The notes beneath the pieces were generated by a model, which worked only from the letters and a program-made list of their open reading frames with translations, was not told the origin of the DNA and searched no databases. A DNA stretch of 64,000 nt from Desulfamplus sp. (GTDB lineage Bacteria > Desulfobacterota > Desulfobacteria > Desulfobacterales > Desulfobacteraceae), in the NCBI GenBank assembly GCA_015232455.1, contig JADFZQ010000002.1:124001-188000 (forward strand), written 5' to 3'. Positions within the stretch are counted from its first letter, which is position 1. Every line of letters starts with the position of its first letter. The translations under genes and the position numbers were made by a program. Shown one piece after another: positions 16,836 to 25,854 of this stretch.

Positions 16836-18230
16836 ATGAAAAGATATTTGATAATTGGTAATGGTATTGCTGGAACAACAGCAGCAGAAGAGATACGGAG
16901 ACATGATACAGAAGGTGAGATATTTTTAATAACCAAAGAGTCTTTGCCTTTATATAGCCGTATAAGACTGCCCGACTTTCTTTGTGGAAAAATTGGCGAA
17001 AAAGAGCTAATCATTAAAAACCAAGAGTGGCATGATAAACACAATATTAAACTAATACATAGTGTTGAAATTGAGAAAATTGATTTTTTAGAAAAAAAGG
17101 TTTTTTCTAAAAAATCCAATAAAATAGATAAAATAAAAAATTCTGTAAAAGAAGATAGCATTTCACAAGATATAGATGTGTTTGAATTTGATTCACTTTT
17201 ACTTGCTGTTGGAAGTAAATCCTTCATTCCACCAGTAAAAGGAAATGAGTTTGGGTCCGTCTTCTCCTTAAGAACAATTGATGATGCAAAGTTAATTATA
17301 AAAAGGCTGCAAATAGATAACGCAAAAGTAGATAACCCAAAAGATAGAGATCAGATTAAAGCAACTCAAACTCCAAATGACAATCAAGGAATTGCTATAG
17401 ATAATCCTAAAGAGGTGGTTGTAATTGGTGGCGGTCTTTTAGGTCTTGAAGCTGCTGCTGCTATGATCCATGCTGGTATAAAAGTTACTGTGGTTGAATT
17501 CTGCGATAGATTACTTCCACGTCAGTTAGACTATCAAGGGGCAAAACTTCTTCAAATCTTTCTTGAGAAGATAGGAGTTATCTTTAGATTAGGAGAAGGG
17601 ACAGAGGAGATATTAGGCAAAATATCTGAAAGGGGTGCAAAACTTGCAACTGTCATCAAAGGATTAAAATTAAAACCTCAAGTTAAAGGCGTTAAACTTA
17701 AATCTGGCGATATAATCAAAGCTGATGCTGTTCTATTTTCTGCTGGGGTTCGTCCTGATTTATCATTAATGCCAGATCAGTCAACAACTGACTTAGACAT
17801 ACAATTTAATGCCTGTGCTATGACAAACAAAAGCATATCAGTAAATAAAGGTGTTGTTGTAAACGAACGAATGGAGACCTCAATTCCATCAATTTATGCT
17901 GCTGGAGATGTAGCAGAGTATGATGGTGTCAATCTCTGTATCTGGCAAGAGGCAATGGAACAAGGGCGGGTTGCTGGAATGAACATGGCTGGCAAAGATG
18001 CTGCCTATAAAAATGTCCCTCCATCAAATATATTAAAAGTTGCTGGGATAGCAGTTGCTTCAGCAGGCGAGATCGATGTTGAAGGAAAGATGGAGTCAGA
18101 AATAGTTTCAACAGAATCTATTTACAAAAAACTAGTCAAAGATGAAAATGGTAAAATAGTGGGTTGTATAATGGTTGGAGATACATCAGATTTTAATAAA
18201 ATAGTTAAACAAATGAGAGGCGAGGTTTAA
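16836..18230 (+). CDS. FAD-dependent pyridine nucleotide-disulphide oxidoreductase (NirB-N/rubredoxin-reductase-like)
   Basis: The 464-residue protein has two Rossmann motifs, GNGIAGTTAAEEI near the N-terminus (FAD) and VVVIGGGLLGLEAAAAMIHA in the middle (NAD(P)H), plus the FAD-closing SIYAAGDVAEY. The LPLYSRIRLPDFLCG motif near residue 45 is typical of NirB-N/rubredoxin reductase-like oxidoreductases. There is no redox-active CxxxxC pair. Lysine/aspartate-rich insertions lie near residues 90-105 and 155-185. It ends nine bases before cbiG, so it is probably expressed with cbiG and cbiH. A role in supplying electrons for corrinoid or metal reduction is possible but is inference from position. 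Confidence 0.85.
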   Translation: MKRYLIIGNGIAGTTAAEEIRRHDTEGEIFLITKESLPLYSRIRLPDFLCGKIGEKELIIKNQEWHDKHNIKLIHSVEIEKIDFLEKKVFSKKSNKIDKIKNSVKEDSISQDIDVFEFDSLLLAVGSKSFIPPVKGNEFGSVFSLRTIDDAKLIIKRLQIDNAKVDNPKDRDQIKATQTPNDNQGIAIDNPKEVVVIGGGLLGLEAAAAMIHAGIKVTVVEFCDRLLPRQLDYQGAKLLQIFLEKIGVIFRLGEGTEEILGKISERGAKLATVIKGLKLKPQVKGVKLKSGDIIKADAVLFSAGVRPDLSLMPDQSTTDLDIQFNACAMTNKSISVNKGVVVNERMETSIPSIYAAGDVAEYDGVNLCIWQEAMEQGRVAGMNMAGKDAAYKNVPPSNILKVAGIAVASAGEIDVEGKMESEIVSTESIYKKLVKDENGKIVGCIMVGDTSDFNKIVKQMRGEV

Positions 18231-18238
18231 TCTAAATC

Positions 18239-19429
18239 GTGAGAAAAATAGCTATATGGGCAATTACATCAGGAGGCTTGGAAATTGGTTTAAAACTTTT
18301 AAAAGCTCTGCCAAGTAGTAATTTTTTTATCTCTAATACTGTTGCTAAATTATCACAAGCTCAAGAGACTACTAATGTTATATTATTTGATAAACTTGCA
18401 GTAATGTTTCAACAACATTTCACAAGCTATGATGCCCATATTTGTATTTTTTCAACAGGCATTGCCGTAAGAATGGTAGCACCTCTTATTAAATCAAAGG
18501 TTAGTGATCCAGCAGTTGTTGTTATTGATGATAAAGGCTTTCATGCTATCAGCCTTATATCTGGACATATTGGTGGTGCAAATGAGTTGGCTCTTGAGGT
18601 TGGAGAGATAACTGGTGCAACTCCTGTTATTACTACAGCTACAGATGTTAATAACCTACCATCAATTGATATTGTGGCAAAGAAGCAAAACCTATTTATT
18701 GAAAATCCTGATATGATAAAAAAGGTTAATATGGCATTTCTTCATAAAAAAAAGATTGCGTTGATCGATCCTTTTAACCTTCTAAAACCACATATACCTC
18801 ATGAATTTTTGTGTGAAACCCAATCTCAAGAACTCCTATTTAACACCCAATCTCAGAAAAAAATATTTGAAATGACATCTCAAAAAGTTCTATCTGAAAC
18901 AACATCTCAAGAAGTTTTATTTGGAATGACCTCTCAAGAAGTTCAACCTAAAGTAGAGGTTTTATGCTCTGATGTAGTTGATGTCGTTTCACATGAAACA
19001 ATTACCAGTTCTAACAGTGAATCTGTTAAAAATACCCTTATTTTGCGTCCTCTATCACTTTTTGTTGGTATGGGGTGCAACAGAGGAACAACAAAATCCG
19101 AGTTGTTAGAACTATTAATAACTTCCTTTAATGAGCATAACTTATCAATAAACAGCGTTGCAGCACTTGCTACAACATCAATAAAACAAGATGAGAAAGG
19201 TCTTTTAGAACTTAGCTATGAGCTGGGTAAACCAATAAATTTCTATAGTAAGACAGAATTAAATTCAGTTAAAACAATTCAAAACCCATCAAAAATGGTG
19301 GAAAAACATATTGGAGTAAAAAGCGTATGCGAAGCAGCAGCGATTCTTGCGGCACAGAAGGGCAAATTGATTGTGCCAAAGATAAAAAAAGGGAATGCAA
19401 CCCTTGCAGTGGCAAGAATAGTGGTATGA
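18239..19429 (+). CDS. cbiG: Cobalt-precorrin-5A hydrolase CbiG
   Basis: CbiG opens the lactone ring of cobalt-precorrin-5A and releases acetaldehyde in anaerobic cobalamin synthesis. The N-terminal part (FSTGIAVRMVAPLI, ISGHIGGANELALEV, ITTATDVNNLPSIDIVA) and C-terminal domain (LFVGMGCNRGTTKSELL, SVAALATTSIKQDE, SVCEAAAILAA) match the family. Between them, residues about 190-262 form a long insertion with imperfect repeats around TSQEVLFGMTSQEVQ, at the normally variable linker. A GTG start at 18239 is used, as it begins the conserved region. The stop overlaps the cbiH start as ATGA. Confidence 0.93.
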   Translation: MRKIAIWAITSGGLEIGLKLLKALPSSNFFISNTVAKLSQAQETTNVILFDKLAVMFQQHFTSYDAHICIFSTGIAVRMVAPLIKSKVSDPAVVVIDDKGFHAISLISGHIGGANELALEVGEITGATPVITTATDVNNLPSIDIVAKKQNLFIENPDMIKKVNMAFLHKKKIALIDPFNLLKPHIPHEFLCETQSQELLFNTQSQKKIFEMTSQKVLSETTSQEVLFGMTSQEVQPKVEVLCSDVVDVVSHETITSSNSESVKNTLILRPLSLFVGMGCNRGTTKSELLELLITSFNEHNLSINSVAALATTSIKQDEKGLLELSYELGKPINFYSKTELNSVKTIQNPSKMVEKHIGVKSVCEAAAILAAQKGKLIVPKIKKGNATLAVARIVV

Positions 19430-20256
19430 AAGATAGAAAACTTTTTGTAATAGGCACGGGTCCGGGAGATTTAAACCACATCTCAAGAAGAGCTATTGAA
19501 CTTTTACAGGCATCTGATTGTGTCGCAGGATACACAACCTACATCGATCTTATTAAAGATGTTATAAAAGATAAAAAGATAATCTCAACAGGAATGACAA
19601 AAGAGGTTGATAGAGTTGAACTTGCTATTGATGAAGCATTAAAAGGTAATAGCTGCTCTATCGTTTCTGGTGGAGATGCTGGGATATATGCAATGGCGGG
19701 TTTAGTATTTGAAATCTGCCAAAAAAGGGGTATTCGGCTAATTAGGCATGGGTCAGAAAATAATTCTGAATTAAGCAATTCTACTACACAAGATTTAGCA
19801 TTTGAAAGAGAAAATTGTCTTGAACTTGAGGTTGTTCCGGGCATTCCAGCCCTTGCTGCTGGAGCATCTCTTCTTGGTGCACCTCTAACTCATGATTTTG
19901 CTGTTATAAGTTTAAGCGATCTTTTAACTTCTTGGGAAAAGATAGAAAAACGAATCTCTGCTGCTGCGGCTGCTGATTTTGTAATTGTTATTTATAATCC
20001 AAAAAGCAGAAAAAGAGATTGGCAGCTTAAAAGGGCAAAAGAGCTAATTATGGCTCACAGAGACGGAGATACTCCAGTTGGAGTGGTTACATCTGCCATG
20101 AGAGAAGAGCAAAAAATCACAATAAGCACATTGAAAGATATGGATATAGCAGATGTAGGAATGCAGACAATTTTGTTTGTTGGCAATGAAAGCTCTATTC
20201 AATATCTTGATTTTATGTTTACTCCAAGAGGTTATTCAGAAAAATATGAGATCTAA
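19426..20256 (+). CDS. cbiH: Precorrin-3B / cobalt-factor III C17-methyltransferase
   Basis: This 276-residue SAM-dependent tetrapyrrole methylase has KLFVIGTGPGDLNHISRRAIE at the start, VSGGDAGIYAMAG in the middle and EVVPGIPALAAGASLLGAPL, all typical of CobJ/CbiH. It carries out ring contraction and C17 methylation in corrin synthesis. A serine/asparagine-rich loop near residues 105-125 is extra. The ATG at 19426 overlaps the cbiG stop, which sets the start against longer upstream reading. The gene pair lacks the rest of the cbi operon here. Confidence 0.93.
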   Translation: MKDRKLFVIGTGPGDLNHISRRAIELLQASDCVAGYTTYIDLIKDVIKDKKIISTGMTKEVDRVELAIDEALKGNSCSIVSGGDAGIYAMAGLVFEICQKRGIRLIRHGSENNSELSNSTTQDLAFERENCLELEVVPGIPALAAGASLLGAPLTHDFAVISLSDLLTSWEKIEKRISAAAAADFVIVIYNPKSRKRDWQLKRAKELIMAHRDGDTPVGVVTSAMREEQKITISTLKDMDIADVGMQTILFVGNESSIQYLDFMFTPRGYSEKYEI

Positions 20257-20569
20257 ATTAGTAGATAGCTATTCAATACCCAGCAATTCTAATTTTGAAA
20301 ATAGGTTACCTTAATTTTTATAGTCGGCTTTAGCCGACTTCATTTATATTTAGCCCAGAAATTTATTTCAGGGCTAAAATAAATGAAAAGATGACGATGT
20401 ATAATGCTAAAATTAAAATTGCTGATTCACCACTCGAGGTTGTAGGTTAGTTAGGACTGACCAGAAGATGTTTCCCCCCTGTTTCACCCCTGCTGAACAT
20501 TGCCGAACCATTCATAATAGCAGCATGTCTTTTACCGAACCACTGTATACTGGAGTATGATAAACCACT
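20257..20569. other. Intergenic region before the CRISPR locus, with hairpins
   Basis: No gene is seen in these 313 bases. An 8-bp-stem hairpin AGTCGGCT-TT-AGCCGACT (20322-20339) lies directly after a T-rich stretch and can terminate the cbi transcript. A second hairpin with arms TTAGCCC (20350-20356) and GGGCTAA (20371-20377) follows. The same two hairpins recur in reverse order at 39935-39991. The segment 20465-20560 is richer in C and has short direct repeats (CCGAACCA twice), and probably contains the cas promoter. Confidence 0.6.
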
Positions 20570-21691
20570 ATGATATTTTCTACACTTAACTACGTAAAAC
20601 TGAAAATATACTATCAAGCAGATTCTGATCTAATTTTGACTTCTTATAAAGGGGCTACACTGTCGGCAATTTTCAAAAAAGCATTAAGAGATACCTGCTG
20701 TGATGAAAAAAGAGCACAATGCAAACCCAATAAACATAATAAAAATAACGTTATAGAGACAGAGGATAAATTCTGCCCAAAAGTTAGAACCTGCACTTAT
20801 GCTATTACAGCAGAACATATATCAGAAACTAATGAAGATACTGTTCTGCCCTATATAATTTCGTGTCCAAATGAAAATCAGCATTATATCCCTAAAGGCT
20901 CTACATTTAATTTTGAACTGATTCTAATTGGAAATAACATAGCTGTGCAAAAAAAAATCATTGAATCACTTGACTCATGGAACTGCTATGACATCTCTAA
21001 GTTCAAGGCTTTTTATTCAGCAAAAGAGATAGAGGCTCTTTCTTTTCCAAATATATCATCTTCAATAAACAGTCCGAATGGGAAACTCCGTCTTCAAAAA
21101 ATAGAGCAGATTTTTGATGGCAAAAACATCACAGTATACATGGATAAATCAATTACCCAGCTTCCTGTATTAGAATCCTTAGAAATGAAAACAGGATTTA
21201 AAGATAACGGAAAAACAAACTTGAGAGTAAATTTTACTTCTCCTGTGGAGCTTAAAAAAAAGCAAAAAAATATCCCAAGCAGCAATGTTGATTTTTTCAT
21301 CTTTTACAATGCAATAAGAAGACGTATGCAAGAGCTTATCCACTATTTTGGTACAACCATAGACAGAGAAGTTCAAGACAAAGAAGTTAAGCACTGCCTC
21401 GGTTTGTCGCCAAATGTCCAGACAAGCAGAAATTTTCTTCAAAAAAATGAGATTACTACAATTTCCAATTATGCTCTTGATGCTCTTAAAGATAAAATTG
21501 GCACAGCACCTCAGATGTACGAAAAAAGAGTTAATAAAAGAATCAACTACGACAAAATTGGTTTAACAGGCGAAATAGTTTTTACAGATATCCCGACCTG
21601 CTTTATCCAATGGATTAAAGCAGCAGAGATTTTTCGTATTGGAAAATCCCCAACTCAAGGATTTGGTGAGTTTAGTGCTCACTTTTTTTAA
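20570..21691 (+). CDS. cas6: CRISPR pre-crRNA endoribonuclease Cas6
   Basis: This is a 373-residue RAMP-fold Cas6, which cuts the pre-crRNA within repeats to give crRNAs with an 8-nt repeat-derived 5' handle. The C-terminal RAMP half is clear: KRINYDKIGLTGEIVFTD, then FIQWIKAAEIFRIGKSPTQ and GFGEF, the glycine-rich loop typical of the family. The N-terminal part holds a cysteine-rich segment (CCDEKRAQC ... CPKVRTC) seen in some large Cas6 proteins. It opens the plus-strand locus and is 43 bases before the CorA-like gene. The ATG lacks a strong ribosome site. Confidence 0.85.
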   Translation: MIFSTLNYVKLKIYYQADSDLILTSYKGATLSAIFKKALRDTCCDEKRAQCKPNKHNKNNVIETEDKFCPKVRTCTYAITAEHISETNEDTVLPYIISCPNENQHYIPKGSTFNFELILIGNNIAVQKKIIESLDSWNCYDISKFKAFYSAKEIEALSFPNISSSINSPNGKLRLQKIEQIFDGKNITVYMDKSITQLPVLESLEMKTGFKDNGKTNLRVNFTSPVELKKKQKNIPSSNVDFFIFYNAIRRRMQELIHYFGTTIDREVQDKEVKHCLGLSPNVQTSRNFLQKNEITTISNYALDALKDKIGTAPQMYEKRVNKRINYDKIGLTGEIVFTDIPTCFIQWIKAAEIFRIGKSPTQGFGEFSAHFF

Positions 21692-21734
21692 ATCTTAATA
21701 GATAAGAAGACTTTTATTAATAAAGGAGAAAATT

Positions 21735-23297
21735 ATGAGTGAGGAGAAACAGCTCTACAGTTATCATGCCTTTTTGTTTCCGTTTACATGGAAAATTGAT
21801 GAAAAGATTAAATTAGAAACATTTGCAAAGTCTCTTGAAAAAGCACACTGGAAATACGAACCTTACGAAATCAAAAAAGCAGAGAAAACACAAACAGAGA
21901 AAAATTATAGTGAATTTGTATATTTTTATGAATACGCAAGAGATGGAATCTATAATACCAATAAGGAATTTAAACCCAATCAAACCACATATCATTTTAA
22001 TTTTGAAAGTTATAATAGTAAATATGTAATTAAAATTAAAGATAAAGATACGCCATACGAACTTGACATTGAATCTATATCTTTAAAGCTTTACGAAACA
22101 GGCATTGCAATTCTTTCTTTTCAGATGGATAACTTCAAATATTCAAACAAAGAAGATATCAAAAAAATTAATGACTATGGAAGAAGAACCTATCCCCAAT
22201 TCCTGCCTCTTGATGTAGTTAGAAAAAAATTTTTACCCGAATATATTGACATTACCGGCTTGCAATTAGACCTAAAAGAAGATTTTAGCTCTTATGAGAA
22301 TGAAAATAAGGATTTTAACATTTCAAATAATCAAAATCCTGCTGATTTACCTAAATTCATTAAAAACATTCTTGGAAAGAATTTCACAAATAATAAGAAT
22401 GAAAAAGAAAATAAGGTATTTGTTAATCCAATCATTGATGACAGAATGTTTGTTATCTGCTGGTATGGAAATAATGAAGAATCAGAGAGACTTACTAAAT
22501 TTTGCGATAATCAATATAAATACGAACATGATGACTTCTGGTACTCCTTTATTTTTATTGATAAAGATGATCCAACATCCCAGTCAAAAACAATGCTGCC
22601 AGAACTTTTAAGGAATCATACATATAATAGATGGGCAGGATATAACACCATTTACGGTATAACCAGATACTCTTTCATGGTTTTATCAAAGAATGATAGT
22701 TACGCTAAGGTTATAGTTAATCATGTTAAGACCATGTATCATCAACTTGTGGTATTAACACTCGCACAAAGAACTTCTATTTTGAACTTTTCAAAACGGA
22801 TAACTGACATTTCCAACATTGAAAATAATATAACCAAAGATGTTTCCCAACTTCACAAAGATTACATAAAGTTTGTCAATAAACTATATTTCAATGAGAT
22901 AACAGCACAAGACCAAGGAATTGAGCTGTACGACATGATGCTTAATCGCATGAGAATAAAAGAGAACATAAAAGACCTTGCTGGTCAGATAAGAGAGCTA
23001 CACGATTATGCAGAACTGGAAGAGCAAAAGAAATCCAATGAAGTAATAAATAAAATAACTAAAATAGGTTTGTACGTGATGATACCAACTCTTGTAACAG
23101 GTTTTTTTGGAATGAATATATTGGATAAACCTTGGATTTGTTGGAGTAATTGGCTTGAACAGTTTCTATTGGGTCAGTGGGAATTATGTGGGTTTGAATC
23201 ACTAATACCGTTAGTAGTCGGACTTGCATTTGCAGGAGTTATAGACGTTCTTTATATAAGACAAAAGAAAAATAAAACTGAAAAGGAGGCAAATTAA
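21735..23297 (+). CDS. CRISPR-associated CorA-like membrane effector
   Basis: This 520-residue protein has a long cytoplasmic N-terminal part (about 1-440) and two C-terminal membrane helices. The first helix ends in the CorA signature GMN at residues 459-461 (LVTGFFGMNIL). After a short tryptophan-rich loop, the second is SLIPLVVGLAFAGVIDVLYI (about 489-508). CorA proteins are pentameric Mg2+ channels; relatives inside type III-B loci are known as antiviral effectors opened by SAM-AMP made by Cas10 (described for Bacteroides fragilis). Its place between cas6 and cmr1 supports this role. A GGAG site precedes the ATG and the stop overlaps the cmr1 start. No NrN-, SAM-lyase- or DEDD-type companion is visible nearby. 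Confidence 0.85.
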   Translation: MSEEKQLYSYHAFLFPFTWKIDEKIKLETFAKSLEKAHWKYEPYEIKKAEKTQTEKNYSEFVYFYEYARDGIYNTNKEFKPNQTTYHFNFESYNSKYVIKIKDKDTPYELDIESISLKLYETGIAILSFQMDNFKYSNKEDIKKINDYGRRTYPQFLPLDVVRKKFLPEYIDITGLQLDLKEDFSSYENENKDFNISNNQNPADLPKFIKNILGKNFTNNKNEKENKVFVNPIIDDRMFVICWYGNNEESERLTKFCDNQYKYEHDDFWYSFIFIDKDDPTSQSKTMLPELLRNHTYNRWAGYNTIYGITRYSFMVLSKNDSYAKVIVNHVKTMYHQLVVLTLAQRTSILNFSKRITDISNIENNITKDVSQLHKDYIKFVNKLYFNEITAQDQGIELYDMMLNRMRIKENIKDLAGQIRELHDYAELEEQKKSNEVINKITKIGLYVMIPTLVTGFFGMNILDKPWICWSNWLEQFLLGQWELCGFESLIPLVVGLAFAGVIDVLYIRQKKNKTEKEAN

Positions 23298-24283
23298 TGG
23301 CTGGAAACTTTAAGATAGAATTCACACTCAAGCAGCACACGCCGCTCATACATTTTCAGCATGATCAGGCAGGTGCAACACTAAGAGCCACAGAACTTAA
23401 GCCGAAACTTGATAAGTTTTTAAAAAAACAAATTCCTACTTTCAAAGGAGATTTGGATTACAAAATAAAAATAACTTTTGAAAATAAAAATCCATCAACT
23501 AACCCCAACAGGTTTCTCTATTTTTCACAAGAACATAGAATGATAACGTTTACAGGATTAAAAGTGATTATAACTTCTTTTGATTTAGAGATTTTAAAGA
23601 AAATAAAAGAACTTTTTGGAGATTTTCTCCTTATTACCAATTTTGGAACCAGATCAAGCAAGGGGTATGGAAGTTTTTCTTTAGACAATCAAAACAATAT
23701 TGATGCAATTTTAAAGAAACATTATTCAAATGTATATAAATTATCTTTCTCAGTCAATAATGATAACTGGGAAAGTAAAATTGATAATTTTCATAAACGA
23801 ATTAAAGCAGGAATAAACTTTGGAGGTTATCAGAAATCTCTATTATTCAAGTATATGTGTAATAGTAAGAACATACGATGGGAAAAAAGAAAAATAAAAC
23901 AACAATTTCCAATTTTGGCTGTAGGGAGATCACCTATTGATTGCGAAATCATAGATGAGAATAAATTTAGATATATAAGGGCAATGCTTGGGTTGGCTGA
24001 AATAAACGAATATAATAGAGGTAATGATCAAGTTAAGATAAAACATCAAACAGCGGATAAGAAACAAAAGATTGAAAGATTCCAAACCCCAATACTATAT
24101 AAAGTTATAAATCAAAGTGTATATCTTCTTCCTGATGATTCATATAAAACAATAATGGAAAAAACTTTTGAGTTTTCTTACAATGGTAAGGCGTTTGATA
24201 TAGATACTCCATCTCAAACTGAATTTGATTTAATAGCCTTTCTGAATTTTGTAGAAACTAATGGTTTGATAAGGAGGGTCTAA
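23297..24283 (+). CDS. cmr1: Type III-B RAMP protein, Cmr1-like
   Basis: This is a 328-residue RAMP protein. The opening KIEFTLKQHTPLIHFQHDQAG and ATLRATELKPKLDKFL resembles the Cmr1 form found in CorA-containing loci. The motif NFGTRSSKGYGSF near residue 120 is the glycine-rich loop of a RAMP domain. In the Cmr complex Cmr1 caps the backbone and contacts the target RNA. It overlaps the CorA-like stop by one base and ends three bases before cas10. Sequence divergence from classical Cmr1 (no typical RFWWR motif) makes the subunit number less certain than the RAMP assignment. Confidence 0.72.
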   Translation: MAGNFKIEFTLKQHTPLIHFQHDQAGATLRATELKPKLDKFLKKQIPTFKGDLDYKIKITFENKNPSTNPNRFLYFSQEHRMITFTGLKVIITSFDLEILKKIKELFGDFLLITNFGTRSSKGYGSFSLDNQNNIDAILKKHYSNVYKLSFSVNNDNWESKIDNFHKRIKAGINFGGYQKSLLFKYMCNSKNIRWEKRKIKQQFPILAVGRSPIDCEIIDENKFRYIRAMLGLAEINEYNRGNDQVKIKHQTADKKQKIERFQTPILYKVINQSVYLLPDDSYKTIMEKTFEFSYNGKAFDIDTPSQTEFDLIAFLNFVETNGLIRRV

Positions 24284-24285
24284 GT

Positions 24286-25854
24286 ATGGATAAGAAAAAC
24301 TACATCGGACTCACAATCGGTCCTCTCTACAGAACACTTACAAGTGTCAAGCAGACAAGAGAGCTTTGGGGAGCAAGTTATATTTTTTCATACATTATGA
24401 AAAAAATGGTCGAAAAACTTAAAAACGGCAAAAAATTTGTCATTCCATACACTGGTGATGACCAGATATTTCAAGCAGGTAAAGAGGTTGGGCTTTTTCA
24501 CGACAGATTTATTTTCGAGGCTGGAACAGATGATTTTGACAAAGTTATAAAAGTCAAAAACGAAGTCCTGAACGAAATTGCAAAGAAGATTAACAAAGAA
24601 GACAATGACAATGTCTTTAACTTTCTGGATAAATATTTCCAGATATATTTCTGCGAGATGGAGATTGAAGGAGATTATAAGGCAGCTAACAACGAAATAA
24701 ATCAATATCTTGACTCTCTTGAACTGCAATCAAAATTTATTAAAAAAGAAGGACAAAAAAATAAACAAGGTCAAAATCCTCTTTTTGAACTTTTTGACAG
24801 AGTCAACTCTTCATTTCTTGTTGAAGATGCTTTTGGTGAGAAAAAACGACATTCATTTCTTTCAATTCCAGAAATTGCAGCTCTTAAACAAAAATATGAC
24901 AAAAATAAGGATAAGTGTGAACTAAACTGGGAAGGAATAACCCCCTCTCCTAAAAAGAAAGATTCTGAAAACGAAAAGAACAATTCTAAAAGCGAATATG
25001 ACGTAGATGATTCAAATATTTATGAACAGTTAATAAAAAACAATCCAAATACATTTAAGCAATACCATAAATATATCGCAATTGTTCAAGCTGACGGCGA
25101 CAACCTTACCTCAACAATAAATGAGTTAAATAGCAACGCTGATTTTGGAAAACTTTCAAAAGCTTTGCTTGATTTTTCGTTAGAAGCACATAAGGCAGTA
25201 AGTGATTATGGAGGATTAACCATATTTGCCGGCGGTGATGATATTCTCTTCTTTGCCCCTGTTATATCTGGCGAACAGTCAGTTTTCGATCTTGTAGATA
25301 ATCTTGGGAAGATTTTCAAAGACAAATTCGAAAAATTTGAGAATCCACCCACACTTTCAGCAGGTATTTCAATAACATATTATAAATACCCAATGGGAGA
25401 GGCTCTTGAAAATGCTGCTGACCTTCTTTTTAACAAAGCAAAAAACTTTGAAGGTAAAAATGCCGTAGCTTTTGAAGTGGAGAAACACAGCGGTCAGAAT
25501 TTTTCAGGAGTGTTTAATAAGAGTTCAGGTGAATATAAAACCTTTCAAAAGCTAATAAAATGTAATAGCAAAGAGGAGATGCTCACTTCACTTATCCACA
25601 AACTTAATCTTCATAAGGCAGTCGTTGAATTAATAGGAAAAGATGAGACCAGCTTAAAGAACTACTTTACAAATTTTTTTAATGAGTCAGAACATGATAA
25701 ATTCAAGGAGCTTATAGATTTAACAGCAGAGTTTGTGAACAAAATACATTTGTCTGTGAGAAAAACTGAGAAACCTGAAGAAGAAATAATGGAAAAAACT
25801 AAGCTTATTGATTCTGTTCTCAGATTAAAAAAATTCATGGGAGGTGAAAGATGA
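24286..25854 (+). CDS. cas10: Cas10 (Cmr2), HD-less with intact GGDD palm
   Basis: The 522-residue protein is the large subunit of the Cmr complex. The N-terminus (YIGLTIGPLYRTLTSVKQTR, ELWGASYIFSYIMKKM) is typical of Cmr2, but there is no HD nuclease domain, so no DNase activity is expected. The polymerase/cyclase part has QADGD at residues 268-272 and GGDD at 316-319 (IFAGGDDILFF), so nucleotide-signal synthesis should be possible. A Lys/Asn/Glu/Ser-rich loop lies at about 205-245. HD-less Cas10 with GGDD is the form that makes SAM-AMP in the B. fragilis system; which product is made here is not readable. The stop overlaps cmr3 by four bases. Confidence 0.93.
   Translation: MDKKNYIGLTIGPLYRTLTSVKQTRELWGASYIFSYIMKKMVEKLKNGKKFVIPYTGDDQIFQAGKEVGLFHDRFIFEAGTDDFDKVIKVKNEVLNEIAKKINKEDNDNVFNFLDKYFQIYFCEMEIEGDYKAANNEINQYLDSLELQSKFIKKEGQKNKQGQNPLFELFDRVNSSFLVEDAFGEKKRHSFLSIPEIAALKQKYDKNKDKCELNWEGITPSPKKKDSENEKNNSKSEYDVDDSNIYEQLIKNNPNTFKQYHKYIAIVQADGDNLTSTINELNSNADFGKLSKALLDFSLEAHKAVSDYGGLTIFAGGDDILFFAPVISGEQSVFDLVDNLGKIFKDKFEKFENPPTLSAGISITYYKYPMGEALENAADLLFNKAKNFEGKNAVAFEVEKHSGQNFSGVFNKSSGEYKTFQKLIKCNSKEEMLTSLIHKLNLHKAVVELIGKDETSLKNYFTNFFNESEHDKFKELIDLTAEFVNKIHLSVRKTEKPEEEIMEKTKLIDSVLRLKKFMGGER

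Noticed and set aside
24286-24700. HD nuclease domain in Cas10
   Set aside because: The N-terminal region has no HD pair in a suitable context (the HD in FHDRF is isolated) and is too short for the domain.
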